NCBI GenBank assembly: GCA_021827245.1
Contig: JAKAWN010000241.1
Location: 1 to 10,199 of the forward strand
Origin: Acidobacteriota bacterium
GTDB taxonomy: Bacteria; Acidobacteriota; Terriglobia; UBA7540
Direction: 5' to 3'
Length of the DNA stretch: 10,199 nt
The position numbers were made by a program, and so were the translations under genes. The notes beneath the pieces are model-generated. The model was not told the DNA's origin, ran no database searches, and saw nothing but the letters and a program-made list of their open reading frames with translations. Each line of letters opens with the position of its first letter. The first letter of the stretch is position 1. Shown here piece after piece: positions 1-7,524 of the stretch.

Positions 1-17
1 AGGTGGCCCCGAAAGAC

Positions 18-89
18 GGCGCCGCGTTAGCGACGCCCAATAGCCGCTTTGAGCGGCTCACAACCTAAAGCCTCCGGCTTTGCCGGAGG
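18..89. repeat. Three tandem hairpins, possible REP-like intergenic element
   Basis: Three inverted repeats follow one another. The first spans 18-37: GGCG and CGC pair with GCG and CGCC around GTTA, with one C/A mismatch. The second spans 42-58: AGCCGCT pairs with AGCGGCT around TTG. The third spans 71-89: CCTCCGGC pairs with GCCGGAGG around TTT. None is followed by a real T-run. The block could end an upstream transcript whose gene lies outside the window, or be a dispersed palindromic repeat. The pairing is seen directly; its role is inferred. Confidence 0.55.
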
Positions 90-192
90 ATACTTACTCA
101 TTTCTGGCGGAAAGCAGTGTTAGGAGTAGCCTTCAGCAAAAGATGTTCAACACGTTTGTTTCCGACACCTTCCGAGCAGGAGCGGTACAGCA

Positions 193-1680
193 TTGAAAAT
201 CGAGTTGCAGCGCGAATCACCGGCAAGGCTGGCGGTGCCGGCCATTGCTGTTTATTGTCATGAAGATGATCCCCTTTCGAGCGGAACCGTGGCGCTGTTT
301 CCGGAAGAGACCCGTAGGTTGCTGGCTGACTTGAAAGAGGGGGGTGAGCTGAGGGGCAAAGCTTACGAACGGACTCTCATCCATCGCCCCGCCGGACTTG
401 CCGCCCAGAAGTTGCTGGTGGTCGGGGCGGGGAAAAAGGAAAAATTCAAGCCTTTTGAATTTGCGCGGCTGGCTGGCGCAGCGGCCAGATTTCTACGAGC
501 ACGGGGAGTGCACCAGATGGCATGGGTCGTCGGGAACGAGGCCGATGCGGGACAGATTCAGTTGGTCGTTGAGGGGGTGGTCCTGGCTGATTATGATTCC
601 GATCGGTACCGCACCGAACGCAATGGCGATTTTCGCATCGATTCATTGATTCTGGCCGGCGACGACCTTGCCGCTTTAGAAGCGCTGAGCGCGGCAGCCG
701 AACGCGGACGGGTGATCGCCGAAGCTGCGAATTTCACCCGCGATCTTGTGAACGAACCCGCCAATCGCATGACCCCCACGATCCTGGCCCGGCAGGCGGC
801 CGAGATGGCAGTGCCCCTGGGCCTTGAATATCAGGAACTGGGCGTAGAGGAGATTCGCACTCTGAAGATGGGAGCTTTCCTCGCTGTCGCCCAAGGCAGC
901 GATGAACCGCCGCGCATGCTGGTTCTTCGGTATCTTCCGCCTGACGCTCCCGATTCACCGGTCATCGGGCTGGTAGGTAAAGGGATCACATTCGATTCCG
1001 GGGGAATCTCGCTCAAACCCAGCCAGGATATGCATGAGATGAAAACTGACATGGCCGGCGGCGCCGCAATGCTGGGCGTGATGAAGGCAATTGCCCAGAT
1101 TAAGCCCAGGATTCGAGTGGTCGCCTTGATTCCTGCTACGGAGAATATGCCCAGCGGCAAAGCCTACCGTCCGGGCGACGTGATCACGTCAATGTCCGGG
1201 AAGACCATTGAGGTTCTAAATACGGACGCCGAGGGTCGTCTGGCGCTGGCCGACTCGCTGACCTATGCGCGGCAGCTTGGGTGCAATGTCCTGATCGATG
1301 CCGCCACTCTCACCGGCGCCGTAATGGTCGCGCTCGGCAATATCACAACTGGGGTGTTCGGCAGCGATCAGCAGTGGGTCAATCGGGTGATTGCAAGTGG
1401 GGACCAGACAGGCGAAAGAATGTGGCAGTTGCCGGTGGATGACGACTACCGGGAACTCTATAAAAGTTCTATCGGCGACCTGGCTAACACCGGCGGGCGT
1501 TATGGCGGTGCCATTACCGCTGCGATGTTTGTGGGCGAGTTTGCCGAAGACACTTCGTGGGTACATCTCGACATCGCGGGGACGACTTGGTCGAGGGAAG
1601 AGAAGCCTTATCTGGCAAAGGGACCCACTGGGGTCCCCGTTCGGACTCTCGTGCATGCGTTGACGCATTTGGAAGGCTGA
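193..1680 (+). CDS. pepA: Leucyl aminopeptidase (M17 family, PepA)
   Basis: Cytosolic two-metal exopeptidase that removes N-terminal residues, especially leucine, from peptides; the family forms hexamers. The protein is 495 residues, normal for the family. The N-terminal M17 domain covers about 1-150. The catalytic domain starts near the conserved segment RDLVNEPANRMTP (183-195). All expected active-site residues are present: K263, D268, K275 and D286, then NTDAEGRL at 343-350 supplying D345, E347 and R349. They sit at a constant offset of seven from the E. coli PepA residues. The start is TTG at 193, supported by CAGGAG at 177-182 and a natural MKIELQ beginning. Some family members also bind DNA or act in glutathione turnover; nothing here decides that. 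The next gene starts 67 bases downstream on the same strand. Confidence 0.97.
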   Translation: MKIELQRESPARLAVPAIAVYCHEDDPLSSGTVALFPEETRRLLADLKEGGELRGKAYERTLIHRPAGLAAQKLLVVGAGKKEKFKPFEFARLAGAAARFLRARGVHQMAWVVGNEADAGQIQLVVEGVVLADYDSDRYRTERNGDFRIDSLILAGDDLAALEALSAAAERGRVIAEAANFTRDLVNEPANRMTPTILARQAAEMAVPLGLEYQELGVEEIRTLKMGAFLAVAQGSDEPPRMLVLRYLPPDAPDSPVIGLVGKGITFDSGGISLKPSQDMHEMKTDMAGGAAMLGVMKAIAQIKPRIRVVALIPATENMPSGKAYRPGDVITSMSGKTIEVLNTDAEGRLALADSLTYARQLGCNVLIDAATLTGAVMVALGNITTGVFGSDQQWVNRVIASGDQTGERMWQLPVDDDYRELYKSSIGDLANTGGRYGGAITAAMFVGEFAEDTSWVHLDIAGTTWSREEKPYLAKGPTGVPVRTLVHALTHLEG

Positions 1681-1747
1681 CGGAAAGATGCGCGGCCAGC
1701 AATGGGCATCAAGCGGCTAATCCTCTTAACAGCGCAGGTATTTCGTC

Positions 1748-2902
1748 ATGAAGATTATCGTAATTGGCTACGGGCGTGTCGGGTCACAGTTCATCAGGAA
1801 AATCGACAAGGCCGCCCACCAGGTTGTGGTGATCGATAAGGAACGTTCCGCCCTCGAACGCGCGGAACCTCCGCAAGGCGTTCGATTCCTTTATGGAAAC
1901 GCTATCGATGAGGACCTGCTTCGTGAGGCGGGCGCTGAGAGCGCTGACGTGATGCTTGCCTTGACGCGCGACGAAAACACCAACCTGATGATAGCCCAGA
2001 TTGCGCGAGTCATTTTCAATATTCCGCGGGTTGTTGCCGTGGTCTATGATCCTGACCGAGAGTCCTATTTCCACGAGGCCGGCATCGAGACGCTCTCGAT
2101 TGCAGTAGTCGGCGCCGACCTTCTGGCCGCGGGGTTAACCGGCGCCTCAGTGCCGCCCGCCCTAGCCTCGGCTGCCTTGAGTCCTGTTCCGGCAACCAGC
2201 CCTCGAATGGCGGTCAGAGCTTTGGAAGGGCATGGCGGGTCATTTTATGTGCTGGTTGTTGGCGGAGGTCTGGTAGGCTACTATCTTGCCCGGGCGCTAC
2301 TCAAAAATGGACATGAAGTCACGATCGTTGAGAGCAACTCCGCAACCTATGACATGATTGCCCAGCAGGTTGACTGTCCGGTGGTACTGGGCGATGGGTC
2401 AACGACATCGGTGCTGGAGCGTGCCGGAGCAGCCCGCGCCGACATCCTGTGCTCTGTCACCAACCATGATGAAGACAATCTGATCGCATGCCAGATGGCG
2501 AAGTATCGCTTCGGCGTTCCCAAAACTGTCGCGCGCGTCAAAAACCTGAAGAATGAAGCCGTCATGCGTCGGCTCGGTGTTGACGCAACGGTTAGCGCTA
2601 CCACAATGCTGTTCAACGTCGTCCGGAATCTGGTACCTCAAACTCCGATGATCAACGTCGGTAATCTCGCTTCATGCGCAGCGGGTATCATGGAAATTCG
2701 CGTGAATGAGCGGTCGATGCTGGCAGGGAAGAAAGCCAAGGCGATCGGCCTTCCCGCTGGTTGCAGGATTCTGGGTATCATCCGGGGTGGCGAGGTACTG
2801 ACATCCATCGATTCCGCGGTTCTTCAGAGCGGTGACACGCTTCTGGGATTTGTTCCGCAAGCGCAGGAGGCATCCGCAAGGAAGATTTTGTCAAGGGGTT
2901 GA
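1748..2902 (+). CDS. trkA: TrkA-like NAD-binding (RCK) potassium-uptake regulator
   Basis: Predicted cytosolic regulatory subunit of a Trk/Ktr-type potassium transporter, which gates the membrane pore according to bound nucleotide. Two Rossmann (RCK_N) halves are visible. The first has GYGRVG at 7-12 and the acidic residue D30. The second has GGGLVG at 172-177 and E195. A RCK_C (TrkA_C) domain follows at about 305-375, with the usual GCRILGIIRGGEV strand. Classical TrkA is about 458 residues in the order N-C-N-C. This protein is 384 residues, and a low-complexity Ala/Pro/Ser linker at about 130-155 occupies the place of the first RCK_C domain. No TrkH/KtrB pore gene lies in the window, so the partner is unknown. 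The start is ATG 1748 with only a weak GCAGG upstream. It is probably co-transcribed with pepA. Confidence 0.9.
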   Translation: MKIIVIGYGRVGSQFIRKIDKAAHQVVVIDKERSALERAEPPQGVRFLYGNAIDEDLLREAGAESADVMLALTRDENTNLMIAQIARVIFNIPRVVAVVYDPDRESYFHEAGIETLSIAVVGADLLAAGLTGASVPPALASAALSPVPATSPRMAVRALEGHGGSFYVLVVGGGLVGYYLARALLKNGHEVTIVESNSATYDMIAQQVDCPVVLGDGSTTSVLERAGAARADILCSVTNHDEDNLIACQMAKYRFGVPKTVARVKNLKNEAVMRRLGVDATVSATTMLFNVVRNLVPQTPMINVGNLASCAAGIMEIRVNERSMLAGKKAKAIGLPAGCRILGIIRGGEVLTSIDSAVLQSGDTLLGFVPQAQEASARKILSRG

Positions 2903-3002
2903 TGCCGGCAAGCCACGGAGAGAATCTCACGGGAAAAGCGACTACGGCCTACCCTTTACGTCGAAAATTGGAAGAGCACACTTCTGCCGAAGGAGAAACT
3001 CT

Positions 3003-3602
3003 GTGAGCAAGCATTTACATGAACTGGACGACCGCAGCGGGGCCCGTCAGCCTGAAAGGTTCAATCCAGAACGGGCATCGCGGCTGGACGATCCCGCGAG
3101 GTTTGAATACCTGCCGCCTGAGGAGGTGGCACGCATGTTGGATATTCCATCGGGAGGCAATGTGCTCGATTTCGGAACCGGGACGGGTACTTATGCTATC
3201 CAACTTGCCAGGCTACGCCCGGACGTCGAAGTGGTCGCAGTCGATGAGCAGCCCGAAATGCTTGACCTGCTGCGCGCCAAGCCGGAGGCTACGGAGCTTG
3301 CCAACCTGACGCCGGTGCTCTCTGTACACTTAGAAGACTACAGAGGAAAGATGGATCGCGTGCTTGCCCTGAACGTCCTCCACGAGTTGGGTGACGAGGC
3401 ATTGCAGAACCTGAAAGCACTGCTCAAGGCGGGCGGATCAGCTCTTTTTATCGATTGGAATTCCGAAGCCGAACGTCCCGGGGGACCGCCTGCCAGCCAT
3501 CTCTATTCGCCTGCCGAAGGCCGCCATCGGCTGGAACAAATGGGATTTGCTATTCAGGGTGAACGATTGTTTCCGTATCATTATTCTATCCTTGTCTGCT
3601 GA
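3003..3602 (+). CDS. Class I SAM-dependent methyltransferase (UbiE-like)
   Basis: Predicted soluble methyltransferase of 199 residues using S-adenosylmethionine; the substrate is unknown. Motif I is clear at 53-62 (NVLDFGTGTG), followed by the acidic ribose-binding position D81 in VVAVDEQPEML. A post-I segment (LALNVLHELGDE, 121-132) and the strand GGSALFIDW (144-152) complete a Rossmann methyltransferase fold. The N-terminal segment with ERASRLDDPARFEYLPPEEV (23-42) matches a common family of small UbiE-like methyltransferases. I place the start at GTG 3003 because AGGAG lies at 2991-2995, seven bases upstream. The frame stays open to 2832, but that extension overlaps the end of the TrkA-like gene and has non-protein-like composition. 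It lies 100 bases after that gene, probably the last member of the rightward group. Confidence 0.88.
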   Translation: MSKHLHELDDRSGARQPERFNPERASRLDDPARFEYLPPEEVARMLDIPSGGNVLDFGTGTGTYAIQLARLRPDVEVVAVDEQPEMLDLLRAKPEATELANLTPVLSVHLEDYRGKMDRVLALNVLHELGDEALQNLKALLKAGGSALFIDWNSEAERPGGPPASHLYSPAEGRHRLEQMGFAIQGERLFPYHYSILVC

Positions 3603-3675
3603 ACAAGCAACCCGAGACGATTCATTCCGGCATTTTGGTTAGCTTCGGTTACCGTGCGGCCCCGCTTTGCTGTGC

Positions 3676-5679
3676 CTACATCCGTTCTGGCACTTCAATG
3701 CCGAGCAGATCGAGAGTCTGTGTCAGGGTATGTTCGACGACCTGGACCAGGTATAGCAGGAAATCCTGGCGGGAGGGATCGGGCTCGCTGAGAATATGGA
3801 AGCGATGATAGAAGTTGTTGAAAGCCTGCGCCAGCCGGAAGGCATACTTGGAAACTGTGGCCGGCTCTGTGGTGGAGATAGCCTGATCGCACACCATTTC
3901 AAGTTGCGCTGCAAGCACAACCAGCTCCCAGAAAGCTGTTCCGTCATTACCATCAAGAAACCGCTTCAATTCAGATAACCGAACTTTTCCCGACAGGGAT
4001 TCTGGCGTGAAATCCTCATGCTCATCTGCATATTTGCGGAAAATGTTGCGCCCGCGAACTACGGTGTATTGAAGATATGGGCCTGTCTCGCCTTCGAAGG
4101 CGAGCGCTTCCTTGAAGTCAAAGGTGATGATGACGTGGCAGGAGAATTTCAGCAGAAAGTAGCGGAGAGCGCTAACAGCAATCATGCGGCCGTAAGCCAA
4201 TTGCTCAGCAGGATCTCGAGTCATTTCACGCGAGCGGACCTCCTGGGTGGCTTTTGCGACCAGCATATCGACCAGGTCATCGGCCTTCAACCCCAGGCCC
4301 TTGCGCCCCGAGACTTCAACGTAACTGCGCTCCAGATTCTCGGGGCGAAGTTCATAACCCATTTCCTGAGCGCAAGCCGGTGACAGACCGACCACTTCAT
4401 AAGCAAAGTGATGAAGGTGTTCCGACTGATCGAGAAATCCGAGCGCGCGGAAAGCAGCCGCAACTATATTCTGAAGATACGCCTGCCGGGTATCGATCAC
4501 GGCATAAGCCTCGGAAGCGCGGCCGAACGGCGGCGCATTTCCCTGGGACTCCATGCCCGTGTGCCAGACGGTATTGCCGTCTGGATAGCGATAGAAAGGC
4601 GCGTAGGAAAAGTCTTTCCCCAGCAGCCCAAACTTCCACATGTGGTAGGCAATATCTTTGCCGACGTAAGTCACCGTGCCATTAGAGCGGACAATGATCT
4701 TGACATCTTCTGACGCCGATTCGCCCTCGTCTTCTTCGGGTGCGGAGTTGCCCAGGTCCATCACCCAGCAGCCAGCGTTCTTTCCCTCTGTTTCAAAGCG
4801 GATCGCGCCGATTTGCTTCATGCGTTCAAACGCGGTCTTCCAGAAATCGAGGCGCAGAATCTCGCTTTCTTCCACCAGCAGATCGTAACGGACGTTGATG
4901 CGCTGCATAGTTTCGAGGTGCAGCCAAACGATAGCCGTCGAAATCAGCCTGGCCATCTCGGCCGCTTCGCCTTGGCCCTCCTCGATAGCCTTCAGCGCCT
5001 CCGCACGCAGTGCACGGTCGCCGCTCTCGGAATAGAACTGGGAAACTCGCGCATACAGGTCCCAGCAGTAGTAATCAAACCGGAGGCCCGTGTCCTCAAT
5101 CAGGCCGCGAACTTCGTCAACACTTTTCCGCTCGAGCTGCTGGAATCCAACCACCACATCCGCCACCTGCACGCCGGTGTTGTCAATATAGTTCTGGACC
5201 TCGACATTGTGACCGCGAAACCGGAGCAGCCGCACAAAAGTGTCGCCCAGCACGGCATTGCGCAGGTGGCCAATATGAGCCGCCTTGTTCGGATTGATAC
5301 TTGTGTGCTCCACCAGAACCTTGCCCGGACGAAGAGTGCCCACAGGCGCGGGGAAGGTACGTTGCCGGAAGATCGCTGCTGCAAGCCCTGCGCGGTCTAG
5401 ATGGAAATTCAGGTAGCCGGCCCCTGCAACGCTCACGCGTTCGACCCCGTCAATGGGAAGAAGGCGTTCGGCCAGTTTCTCTGCGATCTTCCGAGGAGGC
5501 TGGCGCAGCTTCTTCGCCAGCTCGAAGCAGGCAGCGATGGAAAGATCGCCAAGCTCCGGCCGCGGTGGAAAATCGAACGCGGGAGGGTCAGCTTCCAGGT
5601 TGAGTGCGCTCTTGACGGACTGCTCATATTTCCGACGAATCCTGTCTTGAATTTCCAGATACAAAGTGAGTTCCCTCAT
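3676..5679 (-). CDS. argS: Arginyl-tRNA synthetase
   Basis: Cytosolic class I aminoacyl-tRNA synthetase that attaches arginine to tRNA-Arg. With the start at ATG 5679 it has 667 residues, longer than E. coli ArgS (577). The N-terminal tRNA D-loop-binding domain contains RPELGDLSIAACFELAKKL. The signature HIGH is at 135-138 within NPNKAAHIGHLRNAVLGD. The KMSKS position is replaced by SGRKGLGLKAD (457-467), usual for many ArgS. The C-terminal DALR anticodon-binding domain begins near GPYLQYTVVRGR (533-544) and ends in the typical LLGIEVPERM. An acidic insert (PEEDEGESASED) is at about 314-325. The frame continues upstream to GTG 5721 (681 residues); the family's N-terminal length favours 5679, though neither start has a good Shine-Dalgarno site. 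It faces the methyltransferase gene tail to tail, 73 bases apart, with no clear terminator between. Confidence 0.96.
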   Translation of the reverse strand: MRELTLYLEIQDRIRRKYEQSVKSALNLEADPPAFDFPPRPELGDLSIAACFELAKKLRQPPRKIAEKLAERLLPIDGVERVSVAGAGYLNFHLDRAGLAAAIFRQRTFPAPVGTLRPGKVLVEHTSINPNKAAHIGHLRNAVLGDTFVRLLRFRGHNVEVQNYIDNTGVQVADVVVGFQQLERKSVDEVRGLIEDTGLRFDYYCWDLYARVSQFYSESGDRALRAEALKAIEEGQGEAAEMARLISTAIVWLHLETMQRINVRYDLLVEESEILRLDFWKTAFERMKQIGAIRFETEGKNAGCWVMDLGNSAPEEDEGESASEDVKIIVRSNGTVTYVGKDIAYHMWKFGLLGKDFSYAPFYRYPDGNTVWHTGMESQGNAPPFGRASEAYAVIDTRQAYLQNIVAAAFRALGFLDQSEHLHHFAYEVVGLSPACAQEMGYELRPENLERSYVEVSGRKGLGLKADDLVDMLVAKATQEVRSREMTRDPAEQLAYGRMIAVSALRYFLLKFSCHVIITFDFKEALAFEGETGPYLQYTVVRGRNIFRKYADEHEDFTPESLSGKVRLSELKRFLDGNDGTAFWELVVLAAQLEMVCDQAISTTEPATVSKYAFRLAQAFNNFYHRFHILSEPDPSRQDFLLYLVQVVEHTLTQTLDLLGIEVPERM

Positions 5680-5754
5680 CCGAAACAGGTGGAACGCGTC
5701 CACTCGTTCCCACGTATTCACGGTGAATGATCCGGCCTGATAAGTAAACCAAAG

Positions 5755-5763
5755 ATTATAGCA
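5755..5763 (-). promoter_or_regulatory. Extended -10 promoter of argS
   Basis: Read on the minus strand these bases are TGCTATAAT, a perfect -10 hexamer with the TGn extension. No good -35 lies 17 bases further upstream, as is common for extended -10 promoters. The predicted transcription start, near 5748, gives a leader of about 27 bases to GTG 5721 or about 69 bases to ATG 5679. Based on sigma-70 consensus only. Confidence 0.6.
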
Positions 5764-5782
5764 AACACCATGAATGCCGTCG

Positions 5783-5811
5783 TTGACCGCGGCCCCAATT
5801 TAGCCTAGATT
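5783..5811 (+). promoter_or_regulatory. Sigma-70-type promoter of the ICMT-like gene
   Basis: TTGACC at 5783-5788 (5 of 6 consensus) is followed by exactly 17 bases and TAGATT at 5806-5811 (4 of 6). Transcription would start near 5818. This makes ATG 5845 a more likely translation start than the in-frame TTG at 5818. The -35 box lies back to back with the argS promoter, so the two divergent promoters may compete for polymerase. Confidence 0.55.
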
Positions 5812-5844
5812 CAACATTTGCCTCACGAGCGGTGGCGCGAAGAC

Positions 5845-6417
5845 ATGCAACCAGACATTCGAAAGTGGATCGGGTTTCTATGGATCGGGTTCCTCATAGT
5901 ATGGGGCGTCGGAGCACTCCTTCAGAAGCAAACCGTTCGAAGGGAGCCAATTCGGTTTCGTGTGATTCACCTGGTGCTGGCAGTGGCGGCGGTCGTTCTA
6001 CTCTTCGATAAGAGTTTGAGTTTCGGTCCATTGGGAGCTGTTTTTGTGCCGAAGGGGCCGGCCTTTTCGTGTATCGGACTGGCCGTCACGTTTGTCGGCA
6101 TCATGTTTGCCATCTGGGCGCGCATTTTCATTGGAGGGAACTGGAGCGGCGCGGTGACGGTCAAGAAGGATCACGAACTGGTACGCACCGGCCCTTACGC
6201 CCTGGTCCGGCACCCCATCTACACCGGCGCCCTGCTAGGCTTGTTGGGCACAGCGATCGCATTCCGGGAGACGCGTGGCTTGCTGGCCTTTGGAGTGGCG
6301 GCTCTCGCCCTGTGGTTGAAGTCTCGAAGGGAAGAGTTGTTTATGATGGATCAGTTCGGAGCGGAATACGTACAGTACAAACAAAAAGTGAAGAGACTGA
6401 TTCCCTTTGTGTGGTAG
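5845..6417 (+). CDS. Isoprenylcysteine carboxyl methyltransferase/PEMT-family membrane methyltransferase
   Basis: Predicted integral-membrane methyltransferase of 190 residues. About five hydrophobic segments lie near 8-27, 41-55, 74-96, 125-141 and 145-158. The family hallmark RTGPYALVRHPIYTG is at 114-128. It is followed by the C-terminal motif with REEL (162-165), then FGAEYVQYKQKVKRLIPFVW (171-190). This half binds S-adenosylmethionine in the ICMT/phospholipid methyltransferase family. Bacterial substrates are mostly unknown; candidates are phospholipid headgroups, isoprenoid thiols or other small lipophilic molecules. The start is ATG 5845; an in-frame TTG at 5818 would add nine residues but coincides with the predicted transcription start. 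The gene is divergent from argS and monocistronic. Family assignment is firm; substrate is not. Confidence 0.88.
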   Translation: MQPDIRKWIGFLWIGFLIVWGVGALLQKQTVRREPIRFRVIHLVLAVAAVVLLFDKSLSFGPLGAVFVPKGPAFSCIGLAVTFVGIMFAIWARIFIGGNWSGAVTVKKDHELVRTGPYALVRHPIYTGALLGLLGTAIAFRETRGLLAFGVAALALWLKSRREELFMMDQFGAEYVQYKQKVKRLIPFVW

Positions 6418-6434
6418 GGTTACGGCAACCCAGG

Positions 6435-6464
6435 CCGCAGAAGCTCCTCAGTCTTCGGCGGTTT
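6435..6464 (+). terminator. Possible terminator after the ICMT-like gene
   Basis: CCGC-A-GAAG (6435-6443) pairs with CTTC-G-GCGG (6453-6461) with one A/G mismatch around a nine-base loop, followed by TTT. A smaller hairpin, GGGTT/AACCC (6417-6431), overlaps the stop codon just before it. The T-run is short, so intrinsic termination is only plausible. Confidence 0.35.
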
Positions 6465-6887
6465 AGCTGGTGCCCGATGGGTCGTCACCACTTGGCGGGA
6501 CGCCGGGTGCGGACCCGAGACCCGAATATTTTACACATACCTGCGGATACATTTTCCCTGCCGGCGCTTATCACCAGGAATTCTTTAGCATGTAATTAAC
6601 CACAACGCCTGTAGTTTCAACAAATAGAAGCCATTGAGAATGGATGGCTGATTGCTTCTCCGATGATGCTGGGCAAAATGATCGAGTTTACAATTTGGCC
6701 GACATCCAACGGTCAGACCTCATCTGGTAGTGGATTTTGCGCCCAGTTAAAAAAAACGAACACAACAGGGCAGCTCACCTCTGGGCGAAGCCTCTTTACC
6801 GAGACCCTCTAAGTCGGTTTTGAGCAAAAAGATATGGAGATGAGGGCGGCCAGGGAGGACTTGCCTTGAGTAAGAAGGAGGAAAACG
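6465..6887 (+). other. Long intergenic leader with several hairpins upstream of the secreted-protein gene
   Basis: I see no credible gene here. Inverted repeats are present. At 6626-6659 AGAAGC pairs with GCTTCT, enclosing CCATT/AATGG (6631-6643); AGCCAT/ATGGCT is an alternative fold. CGCCCAG (6740-6746) pairs with CTGGGCG (6781-6787), closing a loop that contains an A-rich run. ACCGA (6798-6802) pairs with TCGGT (6814-6818), followed by TTTT. Mutually exclusive pairings of this kind would suit a regulated 5' leader, and the last hairpin with its T-run could act as an attenuator. No known riboswitch consensus is met. Confidence 0.35.
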
Positions 6888-7451
6888 ATGATGAAACGAG
6901 CAATTTTGCTTAGTACGGCGTTTGCTGTTCTGCTTGGCCTCAGCGTTTTTCCGCTGATGGCGCAGGGGCGTGGCGGCGGTGGGATGGGTGGCAATCCTGG
7001 CATGGGCCAGGGTCAGGGCCCCGGAATGGGGCCAGGAGGACCAGGAAATGGGCCCATGAGGCGTGAGCCCGGCATGGGTGAGCCGGGTATGGGCGGCAAG
7101 ACAACCACCTCAACCAACGGGCCAATGATGCACCAGAAAACGCCATCCCAACTGCTAGCACGAAACACTAAATTGTCCAAGAGACTCCAGAGTCTGCTAC
7201 CCACTGGTGAAAACGCTCAGGAGGCTGCTTCCGGCTTCAAGAATCTTGGACAATTTGTTGCCGCGGTGCACGTCGCACACAACCTGAACATTCCTTTTGA
7301 CCAGTTCAAGGACAGGGTGACAAGCGGTGACAGCCTGGGGAAGGCCGTCCACTCTCTGAACCCGAATCTAAGCCATAAGGAGATTAAGTCTCAAGTGAAA
7401 AAGGCGAAGCACGAGGCGAAGGCGGACATGAAGGCATCCCATCACGTCTGA
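6888..7451 (+). CDS. Secreted Gly/Met/Pro-rich hypothetical protein
   Basis: A 187-residue exported protein of unknown function. Residues 1-25 form a classic signal peptide: MMKR, a hydrophobic stretch, and likely cleavage after PLMA before QG. Residues 26-70 are a low-complexity Gly/Met/Pro segment with repeated PGMG and GMG units. A Thr-rich spacer follows, then a compact predicted-helical domain (about 86-155) with ASGFKNLGQFVAAVHVAHNL and IPFDQFKDRVTSGDSLGKAV. The C-terminus (164-187) is Lys/His-rich. I recall similar C-terminal domains in acidobacterial hypothetical proteins, with no assigned function. Two ATG codons are adjacent; AAGGAGG at 6875-6881 supports 6888. The many Met and His residues could bind metal such as copper, but no defined metal motif is present. 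The gene stands alone behind a structured leader. Confidence 0.85.
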   Translation: MMKRAILLSTAFAVLLGLSVFPLMAQGRGGGGMGGNPGMGQGQGPGMGPGGPGNGPMRREPGMGEPGMGGKTTTSTNGPMMHQKTPSQLLARNTKLSKRLQSLLPTGENAQEAASGFKNLGQFVAAVHVAHNLNIPFDQFKDRVTSGDSLGKAVHSLNPNLSHKEIKSQVKKAKHEAKADMKASHHV

Positions 7452-7479
7452 TCACTTTGTGACCCTTTAGGCTCAACCG

Positions 7480-7524
7480 CAGCAGCACCGCCTCCCGCAA
7501 GCATGGGAAGACGGTGCTTTGCTG
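7480..7524 (+). terminator. Probable terminator of the secreted-protein gene
   Basis: AGCACCG (7484-7490) pairs with CGGTGCT (7512-7518). Inside, TCCC (7493-7496) pairs with GGGA (7505-7508). Outside, CAGC (7480-7483) pairs with GCTG (7521-7524) across a two-base TT bulge. This is a strong hairpin about 30 bases after the stop codon. The T-run is only three bases, so termination efficiency is uncertain. Confidence 0.5.

Noticed and set aside
2832..3002. Longer methyltransferase starting at 2832
   Set aside because: The extension overlaps the end of the TrkA-like gene, has a basic non-family composition, and GTG 3003 has a good ribosome binding site.
3603..3675. Bidirectional terminator between the methyltransferase and argS genes
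   Set aside because: Only imperfect three- to four-base stems are visible and there is no T-run on either side.
6069..6599. 176-residue plus-strand frame
   Set aside because: It is an out-of-frame shadow of the ICMT-like gene with no homology features and no start site.
6720..6825. c-di-GMP (GEMM) riboswitch
   Set aside because: Short stretches resemble the core, but the GNRA-capped helix and the conserved GACGCAAAGCC segment are absent. Kept only as an unexplained structured leader.
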